Shown here piece after piece: positions 1-8,228 of a stretch of DNA of 59,588 nt. A program made the translations under genes and the position numbers. Source of the DNA: Pseudomonas sp. (lineage in GTDB: Bacteria; Pseudomonadota; Gammaproteobacteria; Pseudomonadales; Pseudomonadaceae). The number at the start of each line of letters is the position of its first letter. Position 1 is the stretch's first letter. The stretch is from assembly GCF_028293835.1 (NCBI RefSeq), contig NZ_JAQGNX010000023.1, positions 1 to 59,588 on the forward strand. Reading direction: 5' to 3'. The notes under the pieces are model-generated. The model ran no database searches. It saw only the letters and a program-made list of their open reading frames with translations, and was not told where the DNA came from.

Positions 1-257
1 TAATCAACCAACGCTGGCAATGCATCGGCGCCTTCGGGCTGCTCCAGTACATGCAACTCATCCAGACCCATGCCGAGATAGGCCCGTAGCGCAGGCTCCT
101 GGACATTGCCGGCATGCAGCACGTGCAAGTTATCCCCGGCCAATTGCAAGCCCAGCTCAACCGCGCGGGCATCTTGCTCGGCACGGCGCGGACGGCCAGA
201 AGTGGGGTGGGCTCCAATGGAAACCAGGCTAACCACATGGATTGCATTGTTATCCAC
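1..257 (-). CDS. etfB: Electron transfer flavoprotein beta subunit of the dimethylglycine operon (3' part outside the window)
   Basis: The reverse strand reads on from etfA into a protein whose first 85 residues include SLVSIGAHP, SGRPRRAEQDARAVELGL and NLHVLHAGNVQEPALRAYLG. This is the N-terminal Rossmann-like part of the ETF beta subunit found after etfA in Pseudomonas dgc operons. With EtfA it should accept electrons from DgcA/DgcB and pass them to the respiratory chain. I place the start at a GTG (255-257) because an AAAGG ribosome site lies just upstream and no in-frame ATG fits; this start is an inference. It begins 25 bases after the etfA stop, so it is the last visible gene of the operon. 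The gene runs off the left edge of the window. Confidence 0.8.
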   Translation of the reverse strand, partial: MDNNAIHVVSLVSIGAHPTSGRPRRAEQDARAVELGLQLAGDNLHVLHAGNVQEPALRAYLGMGLDELHVLEQPEGADALPALVD

Positions 258-282
258 CGGCGCCTTTGAACTAAGAAGCGAA

Positions 283-1503
283 TTAAGCGGCATCGCGTTT
301 CCCCTCGTTGCGGTAGGTCTCAATCGCAGCGATCAACGCCTTAAGAATGTCTGCGCTCTCACCGATCACCGACAAATCGGCGCGTTTGATCATGTCGCAA
401 CCTGGATCAAGGTTGATCGCCACGACCTTGTCGCAGGCGCCGATGCCTTGAAGGTGCTGAATCGCCCCGGAAATACCCACCGCAACGTATACCCGCGCAG
501 TGACCCATGTGCCGCTGGCGCCGACCTGACGATCACGGGCCATGTAGCCATCGTCCACCGCCACACGGGAGGCGCCTTCGGTAGCGCCCAAGGCCACAGC
601 CGTACGGTGGAACAAGTCCCAATCCTTTACGCCATTGCCGCCCGAGAAAATGAACTCGGCTTCGGCCATGGGAATCGCTGCCGGGTCGACGGCCACTGCG
701 CCGAGGTCCTCGATACGCGGCAAGCTACGCGCCACGGCTGTGGATAACTCCACGGGCAAGGCTTCGTGACGGGTTTCGCTAACCGGCTCTGCACATTCGA
801 CGGCGGCCAGGATCAATCGCGCCAATGGACCGGCCAGGTCTTCACGACCCGCACCGGCACGGCCGATGCATTGGTCAGCCGTGACTTGCCACACCCGTGT
901 TGCCGGCCGTTCGCCCAGGCTGGCGGCGAAACGCCGACCCAGTTCGCCACCACCGGTGCGGCTATCAGGCAGCAACCAATGGCGGGGGCTGAATTGGTTA
1001 TCCACAGCCCGCAGTCCCTGAACTCGTTGCTCTGGTGAATAACCGCTGAATTCGCCGCCGTCCAATACCAACAGTCGGTCAACGCCCGCTGTAGCGAAGG
1101 TCGTTTCTTTGTGTTCGCCAAAGATAACGGCCAGGACCGCGCCGTCTGTGCCGGCCAAACTGTGGGCAAGGCCCAGCAAGTCACGGTCATGGGCACTCAA
1201 GCGGCCGCCAACCATGTCCGGGGCTACACAAATGTAGAACGCCGGTTGCGCAATCTGATGCAGCGGCAATTGCACTTCAGCAGCGGAAGAGCGTTTAACC
1301 GCCCCGCCCTGTTGCGCGCCGCTGCGGTCAATACGTTTGATGCCGTTGGGGCCGATAAAGCCGACGTTGTGCACGTCTTTACGGACAATGCCGTTGGGCC
1401 CCATCCAGCTGGTCTGTGCCGGTTGCATGGCCGCATGCAGCGGGTGCAGGCGGTTACGGGCAATCCATTCAGCGCGAGGGTCACGGCGAATAATGTCGCT
1501 CAT
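283..1503 (-). CDS. etfA: Electron transfer flavoprotein alpha subunit, dimethylglycine catabolism type
   Basis: 406 aa. The C-terminal half holds the FAD-binding ETF alpha domain (GASGTWVTARVYVAVGISGAIQHL, split here as GASGTWVTARVY then VAVGISGAIQHL, followed by the VVAINLDP and DADLS-like segment IKRADLSVIGE). Ahead of the ETF domain is an extension of roughly 90 residues with a doubled GPNGI motif (WMGPNGIVRKD and FIGPNGIKRID), not part of the usual ETF core. The start ATG (1501-1503) shares one base with the dgcB stop (TGATG), which indicates translational coupling. With EtfB it forms the soluble electron carrier for the FMN/Fe-S demethylase DgcAB. Known family role: electron transfer to ETF-ubiquinone oxidoreductase. 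Confidence 0.88.
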   Translation of the reverse strand: MSDIIRRDPRAEWIARNRLHPLHAAMQPAQTSWMGPNGIVRKDVHNVGFIGPNGIKRIDRSGAQQGGAVKRSSAAEVQLPLHQIAQPAFYICVAPDMVGGRLSAHDRDLLGLAHSLAGTDGAVLAVIFGEHKETTFATAGVDRLLVLDGGEFSGYSPEQRVQGLRAVDNQFSPRHWLLPDSRTGGGELGRRFAASLGERPATRVWQVTADQCIGRAGAGREDLAGPLARLILAAVECAEPVSETRHEALPVELSTAVARSLPRIEDLGAVAVDPAAIPMAEAEFIFSGGNGVKDWDLFHRTAVALGATEGASRVAVDDGYMARDRQVGASGTWVTARVYVAVGISGAIQHLQGIGACDKVVAINLDPGCDMIKRADLSVIGESADILKALIAAIETYRNEGKRDAA

Positions 1504-3476
1504 CAGTGCACCTCCGCGAGTTTGGGCTTGGTCGAACCGTGTTTGAGCGGCAAAGGCTTGCTGGCGGCAACGCCTTCCAGCAATGCGTCCGCCACCAGTT
1601 CGGCAATGTCTTTGATCAGCGGCCGAGGTTCGACTACGCCCTCGAGCATCGCTGTGCATTGTGGGCAACCCACCGCGACCAACTCAGCGCCGGTTTCGCG
1701 GATGTCGTCCATGCGCATGTCCGGAATACGTTGCTTGCCGGGGATGTCGGTAATCGGCGCGCCGCCACCGCCGCCGCAGCAGCGTGAACGGAAACCAGAG
1801 CGTTGCATCTCTTTGATCTCAATCCCCAGCGCGCGCAGTACCTCGCGCGGCGCCTCGTATTCGCCGTTATAACGACCGAGGTAGCACGGATCGTGGTAGG
1901 TCACGCTGGTGCCTTTGTGCTGGCCCAGATTCAATGCGCCCGCTTCGATCAGCTCTGCCATATAAGTGCTGTGGTGCTGCACTTGATAATTGCCATCGAA
2001 CGCGCCGTATTCATTTTTCAGCACATGGAAACTGTGGGGATCGCAGGTGACGATGCGTTTGAAATCGTATTTAGCTAACGTCTGAATGTTGCGTTTGGCC
2101 AGCATCTGGAAGGTAGCTTCATCGCCCAAACGCCGTGCCACGTCGCCGCTGTCGCGCTCTTCCAGGCCCAGCACGGCGAAATCGACATTGGCGGCTTTCA
2201 GCACCTTGACGAAGGCGCGCAGCGTGCGCTGGTTACGCATATCGAACGCGCCGTCACCTACCCAGAACAACACGTCGGCAGTCCGGCCTTGACTGGAGAG
2301 GTCGCTGAACAGAGCGAGGTTCAAGTCGGCCGCCCAGTTCATCCGGCCGCCCGGCGCAAATCCACCCGGGTTGTCGGTGGCGATCAGGTTGTCGAGGACT
2401 TCAGCGCCTTTGTTCGGCGTCGCGCCTTTTTCCAAAGTGAGAAAACGGCGCATGTCGACGATGGCGTCAACGTGTTCAATCATCATCGGGCATTCTTCGA
2501 CGCAGGCACGGCAAGTGGTGCATGACCATAACGTATCGGCATCGACCAGGCCGTTGACGATTGGCTGATGGGCGTTACCGCCGTGTTCGCCGATTTTTTT
2601 CCCTGGATACGGACTGCCTGCAAAATTGGCATCGGTGCCGCCCGCCAAACCAACGACCATGTCTTGAATCAGCTTTTTCGGGTTCAGCGGTTGGCCAGCG
2701 GCAAACGCCGGGCACGCGACTTCGCATTTACCGCACTGCACGCAGGCGTCGAAACCCAGCAGTTGGTTCCAAGTGAAATCCTTGGGTTTTTCTACGCCCA
2801 ACGGCGCACTGCTGTCACTTAGGTCCAACGGTTTCAAACCGGTAGAACGACCGCCGCCGAAACGCTCGGAACGACGGTGCCAGGCCAGATGAAACGCGCC
2901 AGCGAAGGCATGCTTCATCGGCCCGCCCCAGGTCATGCCGAAGAACATTTCCGATACGCCCCAGGCCACGCCCAGGCTCAATAACGCCACCAGAACCCAA
3001 CCGCCGAAATCTTCAGGCAAAATCCCGGCAATCGGCAACGTCACGAGAAAGAAGCTGACGGAAAACGCCATCAGGCTTTTAGGCAAGCGCATCCACGGAC
3101 CTTTCGACAGCCGCGCCGGTGGGTTGCGCCGACGCAGCGCCATGAAGATCGCGCCGACGAACATGATCGCCGTGGCCAGCAGCAAAGCGTAGCCAAGGAT
3201 ACGGTTATGCAGGCCCAAGCCATGGACCAGAATTGCCAGCAACGCCGCCAGCGCAAAGCCGCCGGCCGTTGCGACGTGAGTATTGGCGATGTATTTATCC
3301 CGGGCGACCACGTGGTGCAAGTCCACCATGTAGCGCTTGGGCATTGCCAGCAAGCCACCAAGCAGGTCGACCTTGGACGCCCGGCCCTGACGCCACAGCA
3401 TCATCCGCCGCAACGCGCCCAACACGGCCAAAGCCAGGGCGACGAACAACAGGATGGGAAGAAGGGTGTTCAACAT
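1503..3476 (-). CDS. dgcB: Dimethylglycine demethylase subunit DgcB, membrane-anchored Fe-S protein
   Basis: 657 aa. Residues 1-180 carry about five hydrophobic segments, so the protein should sit in the inner membrane. Two classic 4Fe-4S motifs follow: CVQCGKCEVACP (Cys245, 248, 251, 255) and CTTCRACVEECP (Cys319, 322, 325, 329). The C-terminal third contains CCG-type motifs (CYLGRYN and RCCGGGGG) typical of heterodisulfide reductase/GlpC-like subunits. The layout fits an electron conduit between the flavoprotein DgcA and EtfAB. It lies between dgcA and etfA in the same orientation. The family was defined genetically in P. aeruginosa as needed for growth on dimethylglycine; the exact electron path is inferred. 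Confidence 0.9.
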   Translation of the reverse strand: MLNTLLPILLFVALALAVLGALRRMMLWRQGRASKVDLLGGLLAMPKRYMVDLHHVVARDKYIANTHVATAGGFALAALLAILVHGLGLHNRILGYALLLATAIMFVGAIFMALRRRNPPARLSKGPWMRLPKSLMAFSVSFFLVTLPIAGILPEDFGGWVLVALLSLGVAWGVSEMFFGMTWGGPMKHAFAGAFHLAWHRRSERFGGGRSTGLKPLDLSDSSAPLGVEKPKDFTWNQLLGFDACVQCGKCEVACPAFAAGQPLNPKKLIQDMVVGLAGGTDANFAGSPYPGKKIGEHGGNAHQPIVNGLVDADTLWSCTTCRACVEECPMMIEHVDAIVDMRRFLTLEKGATPNKGAEVLDNLIATDNPGGFAPGGRMNWAADLNLALFSDLSSQGRTADVLFWVGDGAFDMRNQRTLRAFVKVLKAANVDFAVLGLEERDSGDVARRLGDEATFQMLAKRNIQTLAKYDFKRIVTCDPHSFHVLKNEYGAFDGNYQVQHHSTYMAELIEAGALNLGQHKGTSVTYHDPCYLGRYNGEYEAPREVLRALGIEIKEMQRSGFRSRCCGGGGGAPITDIPGKQRIPDMRMDDIRETGAELVAVGCPQCTAMLEGVVEPRPLIKDIAELVADALLEGVAASKPLPLKHGSTKPKLAEVH

Positions 3477-3595
3477 GTGGAGCTCCCATCAAAAACCGGG
3501 TGGGTCTGAATTCACGCTTTTAAAACCGGACTCGGTCATCTGTAAGAGCGCGCTAGAGCGCGGAGCGGCCACAAAAATCACTTATCCAATGAAAT

Positions 3596-3640
3596 TCGAA
3601 GGCCGTTCCGGCCTTATCGCGGGCAAGCGCGCTCCCACAG
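3596..3640. repeat. REP-like palindromic repeat between dgcB and dgcA
   Basis: The 171-base gap between dgcA and dgcB holds a GGCCGTTCCGGCC palindrome followed by CTTATCGCGGGCAAG and GCGCTCCCACAG. The second part matches the half-element also present at 31780-31806. This is the Pseudomonas REP family with the GCGGGCAAG core. It lies inside an operon and could form an mRNA hairpin that separates dgcA from dgcB expression. Confidence 0.7.
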
Positions 3641-3647
3641 GGTTCCC

Positions 3648-5708
3648 TTAAAAGTCTTTACACAACCGCAATGCGTCATAAATGGCCGCATGGATGTTGC
3701 GCTGGGCCACGCAGTCGCCGATGCGGAACAGCAAGTAGCCGTCGCCCGGTTCGCTAAGGCAAGGTTGCGGTTGAATGGCGAATAGCGCTTCGATGTCGAT
3801 TTGGCCTTTGTTGCGCGAGGCCTCTTTCAACTCGTAGTACATCCATTCATCAGCACGCACGCCGTTCTCGATCACCACCTGATCAACCACGCGTTCTTCT
3901 TTGGCACCGGTGTATTCGTTTTCCAGCACAGCAACCAGTTTGTCGCCTTCGCGGTAGACCTTCTCAAGCATCAGGTCGCCGGTCATGATCACTTCTTTGG
4001 GATACATGCTGCGGTAGTACGTCGGGAACGACGTGCCGCCGATGGCCACGCCCGGCTTGATATCGTCGGTGACGATTTCAACCTGGCTGCCTTTGTCAGC
4101 CATGAAGTCGGCAACCGACATCCCGGTGAATTCGCAGATGGTGTCGTAGACCAGCACGTTCTTGCCCGGCGCCACGGTGCCGTCAAGCACGTCCCAACTG
4201 CTGACAACCAAGCCTTCAGCCGCGCCCCAATGTTCGTTCTGCTCCAGGAACGGATGACCGCCGTTGGCCAGCACCACTACGTCTGGACGCAGGTCGAGAA
4301 TGGTGGCTGGATCAGCCGCCGTGCCCAAACGCACATCAACCTTCAACCGCGCCAGTTCCAGCTGGAACCAACGGGTAATACCGGCAATTTGATCGCGCTG
4401 CGGCGCTTTCGATGCGGTGGTGATTTGCCCGCCGAGGGTGTCTTTCTTCTCGAACAAGGTCACGTCATGCCCACGTTCAGCACACACCCGAGCAGCTTCC
4501 AGGCCTGCAGGGCCTGCACCAACGACGACTACCTTGCGTTTCACGCCGGTGCTTTTTTCGATGATGTGCGGCACGCCCATGTATTCACGGGAAGTCGCAG
4601 CGTTCTGGATGCACAACACATCCAGACCCTGGTATTGACGGTCGATGCAGTAGTTAGCGCCGACGCATTGTTTGATCTGGTCGATCTGGCCCATTTTGAT
4701 CTTGGCAATCAGGTGCGGGTCAGCAATGTGCGCGCGGGTCATGCCGACCATGTCGACGTAGCCGCCTTCCAGAATCCGTGTGGCCTGGTTCGGGTCTTTG
4801 ATGTTCTGTGCGTGCAGCACCGGCACCTTGACCACTTCCTTGATCCCGGCTGCCAAGTGCAGGAACGGCTCAGGCGGGTAGCTCATGTTCGGGATAACGT
4901 TGGCCAGGGTGTTGTGGGTATCACAACCCGAACCGACGACGCCGAGGAAGTCGATCAACCCGGTGGCGTCGTAGTACTTGGCAATCTCCTTCATGTCCTC
5001 ATGGCTCAAGCCATCAGGGTGAAATTCGTCGCCGCAGATGCGCAGGCCGACGCAGAAGTCAGGACCGACTTCCTTGCGCACTGCCTTGATTACTTCCATG
5101 CCGAAACGCATGCGGTTTTCGAAACTGCCGCCCCACTCATCGGTACGCTTGTTAACCCGTGGGCTCCAGAACTGGTCGATCATGTGTTGGTGCACGGCAG
5201 ACAGCTCAACGCCGTCCAAACCACCGGCCTTGGCGCGGCCCGCAGCGCTGGCGTAGTTGCCGATCACCCGCCAGATTTCTTCTGGCTCGATGGTTTTGCA
5301 GGTCGCGCGGTGCACCGGTTCACGGATGCCCGACGGCGACAACAGCGTCGGCCAATGGTCGCCGTCCCAGCGGGAGCGGCGGCCCATGTGGGTGATCTGA
5401 ATCATGATCTTGGCGCCATGCTTGTGCATGGCGTCGGCCAGGTTCTGGAAGTGCGGAATGATCTTGTCAGTCGCCAGGTTGACCGATTTCCACCAGCCTT
5501 GCGGACTGTCGATGGCCACGCTGGACGAACCGCCACAAATCGCCAGGCCAATGCCGCCCTTGGCTTTTTCTTCGTAGTACTTTACATAACGGTCAGTGGT
5601 CATGCCGCCGTCGGTGGCGTACACCTCGGCGTGGGCAGTACTGAGTACGCGGTTGCGGATGGTCAATTTGCCGATTTGGATGGGTTGGAACATTGCTTCG
5701 AAAGCCAT
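3648..5708 (-). CDS. dgcA: Dimethylglycine demethylase subunit DgcA (FMN/FAD oxidoreductase of the trimethylamine dehydrogenase type)
   Basis: 686 aa. Residues 1-345 form an old-yellow-enzyme TIM barrel (FQPIQIGKLTIRNR start; HMGRRSRWDG; ELSAVHQHMIDQFWSP; MTRAHIADPHLIAK). The linker holds Cys348, Cys354 and Cys366. From residue 394 comes a dinucleotide-binding domain (VVVVGAGPAGLEAARV) followed by an NAD(P)/FAD reductase-like fold. This is the architecture of trimethylamine dehydrogenase and 2,4-dienoyl-CoA reductase. The predicted reaction is N-demethylation of dimethylglycine to sarcosine with release of formaldehyde and electron transfer to DgcB/EtfAB. One of the four expected cluster cysteines is alanine here (Ala351). 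The gene is second to last in a run starting with the dipeptidase-like gene, 15 bases after the preceding small gene. Confidence 0.92.
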   Translation of the reverse strand: MAFEAMFQPIQIGKLTIRNRVLSTAHAEVYATDGGMTTDRYVKYYEEKAKGGIGLAICGGSSSVAIDSPQGWWKSVNLATDKIIPHFQNLADAMHKHGAKIMIQITHMGRRSRWDGDHWPTLLSPSGIREPVHRATCKTIEPEEIWRVIGNYASAAGRAKAGGLDGVELSAVHQHMIDQFWSPRVNKRTDEWGGSFENRMRFGMEVIKAVRKEVGPDFCVGLRICGDEFHPDGLSHEDMKEIAKYYDATGLIDFLGVVGSGCDTHNTLANVIPNMSYPPEPFLHLAAGIKEVVKVPVLHAQNIKDPNQATRILEGGYVDMVGMTRAHIADPHLIAKIKMGQIDQIKQCVGANYCIDRQYQGLDVLCIQNAATSREYMGVPHIIEKSTGVKRKVVVVGAGPAGLEAARVCAERGHDVTLFEKKDTLGGQITTASKAPQRDQIAGITRWFQLELARLKVDVRLGTAADPATILDLRPDVVVLANGGHPFLEQNEHWGAAEGLVVSSWDVLDGTVAPGKNVLVYDTICEFTGMSVADFMADKGSQVEIVTDDIKPGVAIGGTSFPTYYRSMYPKEVIMTGDLMLEKVYREGDKLVAVLENEYTGAKEERVVDQVVIENGVRADEWMYYELKEASRNKGQIDIEALFAIQPQPCLSEPGDGYLLFRIGDCVAQRNIHAAIYDALRLCKDF

Positions 5709-5723
5709 GACAGAAACCTCGAC

Positions 5724-6254
5724 TTACAACGGCTTGACGATGAACAGGCCGTCGTCATGGCCTTCTTCCGAACCGCCATACACCTGCTCGGCGACTGTGC
5801 GAATCGGGCTGCCTGCGGCTTCAAGAATCTGGTCCATGGCACCTGCGAACCAGCCGGTGAACATGTAATCAACCTTACGTCCGACTTTGCCGTACACGTA
5901 GACGAACGCCGAATGTTCCAGGCGAACGCTGGCGGTGCCTTTTTCCAAGTCGATAGCTTCGATCTTGAACAAGCCCCAACCGCGTTGCGACAGACGTTTC
6001 ATGTAGTGTTCAAATACTGCAACACCGCTCAGGCCGTGGCATTCAGCTTCTTTTTCGCACCAGTGCCAAGCCGATTTGTAGCCCGCTTTGTACAGAATTT
6101 CGGCGTAGGCGTCGGCGCCCAAAACGTCTTCGATGCCCATGTGGTTGTTAACAAAAAAGTGACGTGGCACGTACAGCATCGGCAATGCATCAGAAGTCCA
6201 GACACCGGTTTCGCTGTCGACTTCGATAGGCAATTGCGGGGCGATTTTAGCCAT
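5724..6254 (-). CDS. Small V4R/DUF5943-like protein of the dimethylglycine operon
   Basis: 176 aa from the ATG at 6252-6254, preceded by a GGAG ribosome site; a longer reading frame upstream lacks one. No signal peptide or membrane segment is visible, so it is probably cytoplasmic. The middle contains WCEKEAECHG and the end GWFAGAMDQILEAAGSP, which recall the V4R (4-vinyl reductase) small-molecule-binding fold; that assignment is tentative. It sits between the dipeptidase-like gene and dgcA, as in P. aeruginosa (PA5397 position). A conserved place in the dgc operon suggests an accessory role in one-carbon or methylamine handling, but no function can be read from the sequence alone. Confidence 0.75.
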   Translation of the reverse strand: MAKIAPQLPIEVDSETGVWTSDALPMLYVPRHFFVNNHMGIEDVLGADAYAEILYKAGYKSAWHWCEKEAECHGLSGVAVFEHYMKRLSQRGWGLFKIEAIDLEKGTASVRLEHSAFVYVYGKVGRKVDYMFTGWFAGAMDQILEAAGSPIRTVAEQVYGGSEEGHDDGLFIVKPL

Positions 6255-6336
6255 GGGGTAAAACTCCAGAAATATGGTGACGCCCTCTGCGCAAATGGCA
6301 GAGGGGTATTCAATTATTTTGAGGCTGCCGGGGGTG

Positions 6337-7314
6337 TTACTCGCCCCAGACGTCGGCCAGAACATTGACCCAGTTTTCGCCCATGATCTTGCGCACGACG
6401 CGCTCGGGATGGCCGCGCTTGAGCAAGGTCTCGGTCAGGTTCGGGAATTCGCCCACGGTACGGATACCCAGTGGGTTGATGATTTTTCCGAAGCTAGTCA
6501 GACGGCGGGCATAGCCCTTGTCGTGGGTCAGGTACTCGAAGAAGTCCTGGCCGTGGCCCTGGGTGAAGTCGGTGCCGATACCGATGGAGTCTTCGCCGAC
6601 AAGGTTCATCACGTATTCGATGGCTTCGGCGTAATCGTCGATGGTGGACTCAATGCCCTTGGCCAGGAACGGCGCGAACATGGTCACGCCAACGAAACCG
6701 CCGTGATCGGCAATGAACTTCAGCTCTTCATCGGACTTGTTGCGTGGATGTTCTTTCAACCCGGACGGCAGGCAGTGAGAGTAGCAGACCGGTTTTTTCG
6801 ATTCGAGGATGACTTCCTCGGAGGTTTTCGAACCCACATGAGACAGGTCGCACATGACGCCGACGCGGTTCATTTCGGCAACGATCTCGCGACCGAAGCC
6901 CGACAGGCCGCCGTCACGCTCGTAGCAGCCGGTGCCGACCAGGTTTTGCGTGTTGTAGCACATCTGCACGATACCGACGCCGAGCTGCTTGAAAATCTCG
7001 ACGTAGCCAATCTGGTCTTCATAAGCGTGGGCGTTCTGGAAACCGAAGAGGATGCCGGTCTTGCCTTGTTCTTTGGCCTTGCGGATATCCGCCGTGGTCC
7101 GTACGGGGATCACCAGATCGCTGTTTTCACGCATCAGCTTCTGGCTGGTGCAGATGCTATTGATGGTCGCCTGGAAACCTTCCCACACCGACACGGTGCA
7201 GTTGGCCATGGTCAGGCCACCTTTGCGCATGTCTTCGAACAGCTCACGGTTCCACTTGGCAATGATCAGCCCGTCAATAACGATACTGTCGGCGTGCAAT
7301 TCGGCTGGGCTCAT
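6337..7314 (-). CDS. M19 renal-dipeptidase-like protein with altered metal site, first gene of the dgc operon
   Basis: 325 aa. The fold is recognisable as peptidase family M19 (membrane/renal dipeptidase): VMCDLSHVG, PVCYSHCLPSGLKEHPRNKSD, GGFVGVTMF and SIGIGTDFTQG are all in the right order. However, the N-terminal DGHNDLP-type motif reads IDGLIIAKW, so its His and Asp ligands are gone, and the bridging Glu region reads GFQNAHA. It therefore probably does not act as a normal binuclear zinc dipeptidase. Context (first gene, then V4R-like, dgcA, dgcB, etfAB) points to a role in dimethylglycine or carnitine-derived metabolism. The likely operon promoter lies upstream in 7315-7553. Orthologous position: PA5396. 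Confidence 0.85.
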   Translation of the reverse strand: MSPAELHADSIVIDGLIIAKWNRELFEDMRKGGLTMANCTVSVWEGFQATINSICTSQKLMRENSDLVIPVRTTADIRKAKEQGKTGILFGFQNAHAYEDQIGYVEIFKQLGVGIVQMCYNTQNLVGTGCYERDGGLSGFGREIVAEMNRVGVMCDLSHVGSKTSEEVILESKKPVCYSHCLPSGLKEHPRNKSDEELKFIADHGGFVGVTMFAPFLAKGIESTIDDYAEAIEYVMNLVGEDSIGIGTDFTQGHGQDFFEYLTHDKGYARRLTSFGKIINPLGIRTVGEFPNLTETLLKRGHPERVVRKIMGENWVNVLADVWGE

Positions 7315-7400
7315 CAGGCGGTCCCCTATAGTGATTCATGCGCCGAATCATGTGCCGGCGCTTTGGGGCCAGCATATGCCTGAGGGTTGAGCGAGCCGGG

Positions 7401-7450
7401 TGCAAAAACGACAAGGGGTTTGCCGAAACCGTCAAGAAGCGACAAAGGGT
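7401..7450 (-). promoter_or_regulatory. Direct repeat, 31-bp period, upstream of the dgc operon (candidate GbdR-type site)
   Basis: On the plus strand ACGACAAGGGGT (7408-7419) and GCGACAAAGGGT (7439-7450) are near-identical and exactly 31 bp apart, about three helical turns, so both face the same side of the DNA. They lie about 95-135 bases before the start of the first dgc operon gene. AraC-family activators bind such direct repeats. In P. aeruginosa this operon is controlled by the AraC-type regulator GbdR; assigning this site to GbdR is inference. Confidence 0.4.
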
Positions 7451-7553
7451 CTGTACCGCTGGCCCGGATAGACCGCTTGCGCTCTGTTCTTTGCTTGGCT
7501 ACTGGGCCAAAATCGCCGACGAATGTTGTTAACAACGGACGAGGATGTCGTAA

Positions 7554-7946
7554 ATGAGGTCAATGTTATTGGTTCTGGCAGTGCTGGCCACCGGCGCGCA
7601 AGCCGAAGAAGGTACCCCGTGCGACAAGGTGGAAACCACCCAGCAAGGCTTCGAATGCTCCGCGTTCAACAGAACCACTGCTGATCGGGAGATGAACACA
7701 GCCTATAAAGACCTGATTGATCGCATCAGTACACAGTACGCGGCGCATCCGCCGCAACTCAGCGACTATTTGGCAAAAATCAAAAATGCCCAGGACATTT
7801 GGGTAAAACTGCGCGACGCCGATTGCGCGGTACAGACCTTCCTTAATGAAAAAGGCAGCCAAGCCTTCCAGATAGCCCAAAACGACTGTTTTGCGCAGAA
7901 CAGCGATGAACGGTCGGAGTATTTGCAGTCTATCGGGATTGAGTGA
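7554..7946 (+). CDS. Secreted DUF1311 (LprI-like) protein
   Basis: 130 aa. A short signal peptide (MRSMLLVLAVLATGAQA) is followed by a helical domain with the DUF1311 pattern: an early Cys pair (CDKVETTQQGFEC), MNTAYKDLI, WVKLRDADC and a final Cys in QNDCF, so four cysteines can pair in the periplasm. The family includes LprI, reported in mycobacteria as a lysozyme inhibitor, but most members have no proven role. A GAGGA ribosome site precedes the ATG. It stands alone, divergent from the dgc operon, and is followed by repeats, so it is probably transcribed on its own. Confidence 0.75.
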   Translation: MRSMLLVLAVLATGAQAEEGTPCDKVETTQQGFECSAFNRTTADREMNTAYKDLIDRISTQYAAHPPQLSDYLAKIKNAQDIWVKLRDADCAVQTFLNEKGSQAFQIAQNDCFAQNSDERSEYLQSIGIE

Positions 7947-8012
7947 CGCCATTACTGCGGGAGTGGCCGCCACGTCTTCGACGCCGCGCTGTCGCGCAGC
8001 AAACAGAGAACC

Positions 8013-8160
8013 GGTAGGAGCTGCCGAAGGCTGCGATAGGCTGGGGTCGCGGGCGACCGGCACCCCTTCAGCGGTATCACGAGGGCGATCGGTTCCCGGT
8101 CGAATCGCAGCCTCCGGCAGCTCAAGAGCGGGCTTGCTCGCGATCCCGCAAAGACTTCCA
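8013..8160. repeat. Composite palindromic repeat after the DUF1311 gene
   Basis: GTAGGAGCTGCCGAAGGCTG at 8014 and its inverted partner GCAGCCTCCGGCAGCTC ending at 8123 bracket GC-rich stem-forming sequence, then a second REP type follows (AGAGCGGGCTTGCTCGCGAT). The first family recurs at 19890-19990. The block lies between the stop of the plus-strand gene and the stop of the minus-strand ATPase gene, a usual place for Pseudomonas repeats, and may act as a two-way transcription barrier. Confidence 0.75.
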
Positions 8161-8228
8161 CATAACCCGTGGGACCGAATGCATTCGGGAAGCAGGCGGC
8201 GCGGTGCACCGGCAACATCAATGCGGTG

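Noticed and set aside
3801..6368. Very long open frame on the plus strand opposite dgcA and its neighbour
   Set aside because: It is a shadow of GC-rich coding sequence in the reverse frame; the minus-strand proteins are clearly conserved and the plus-strand translation resembles nothing.
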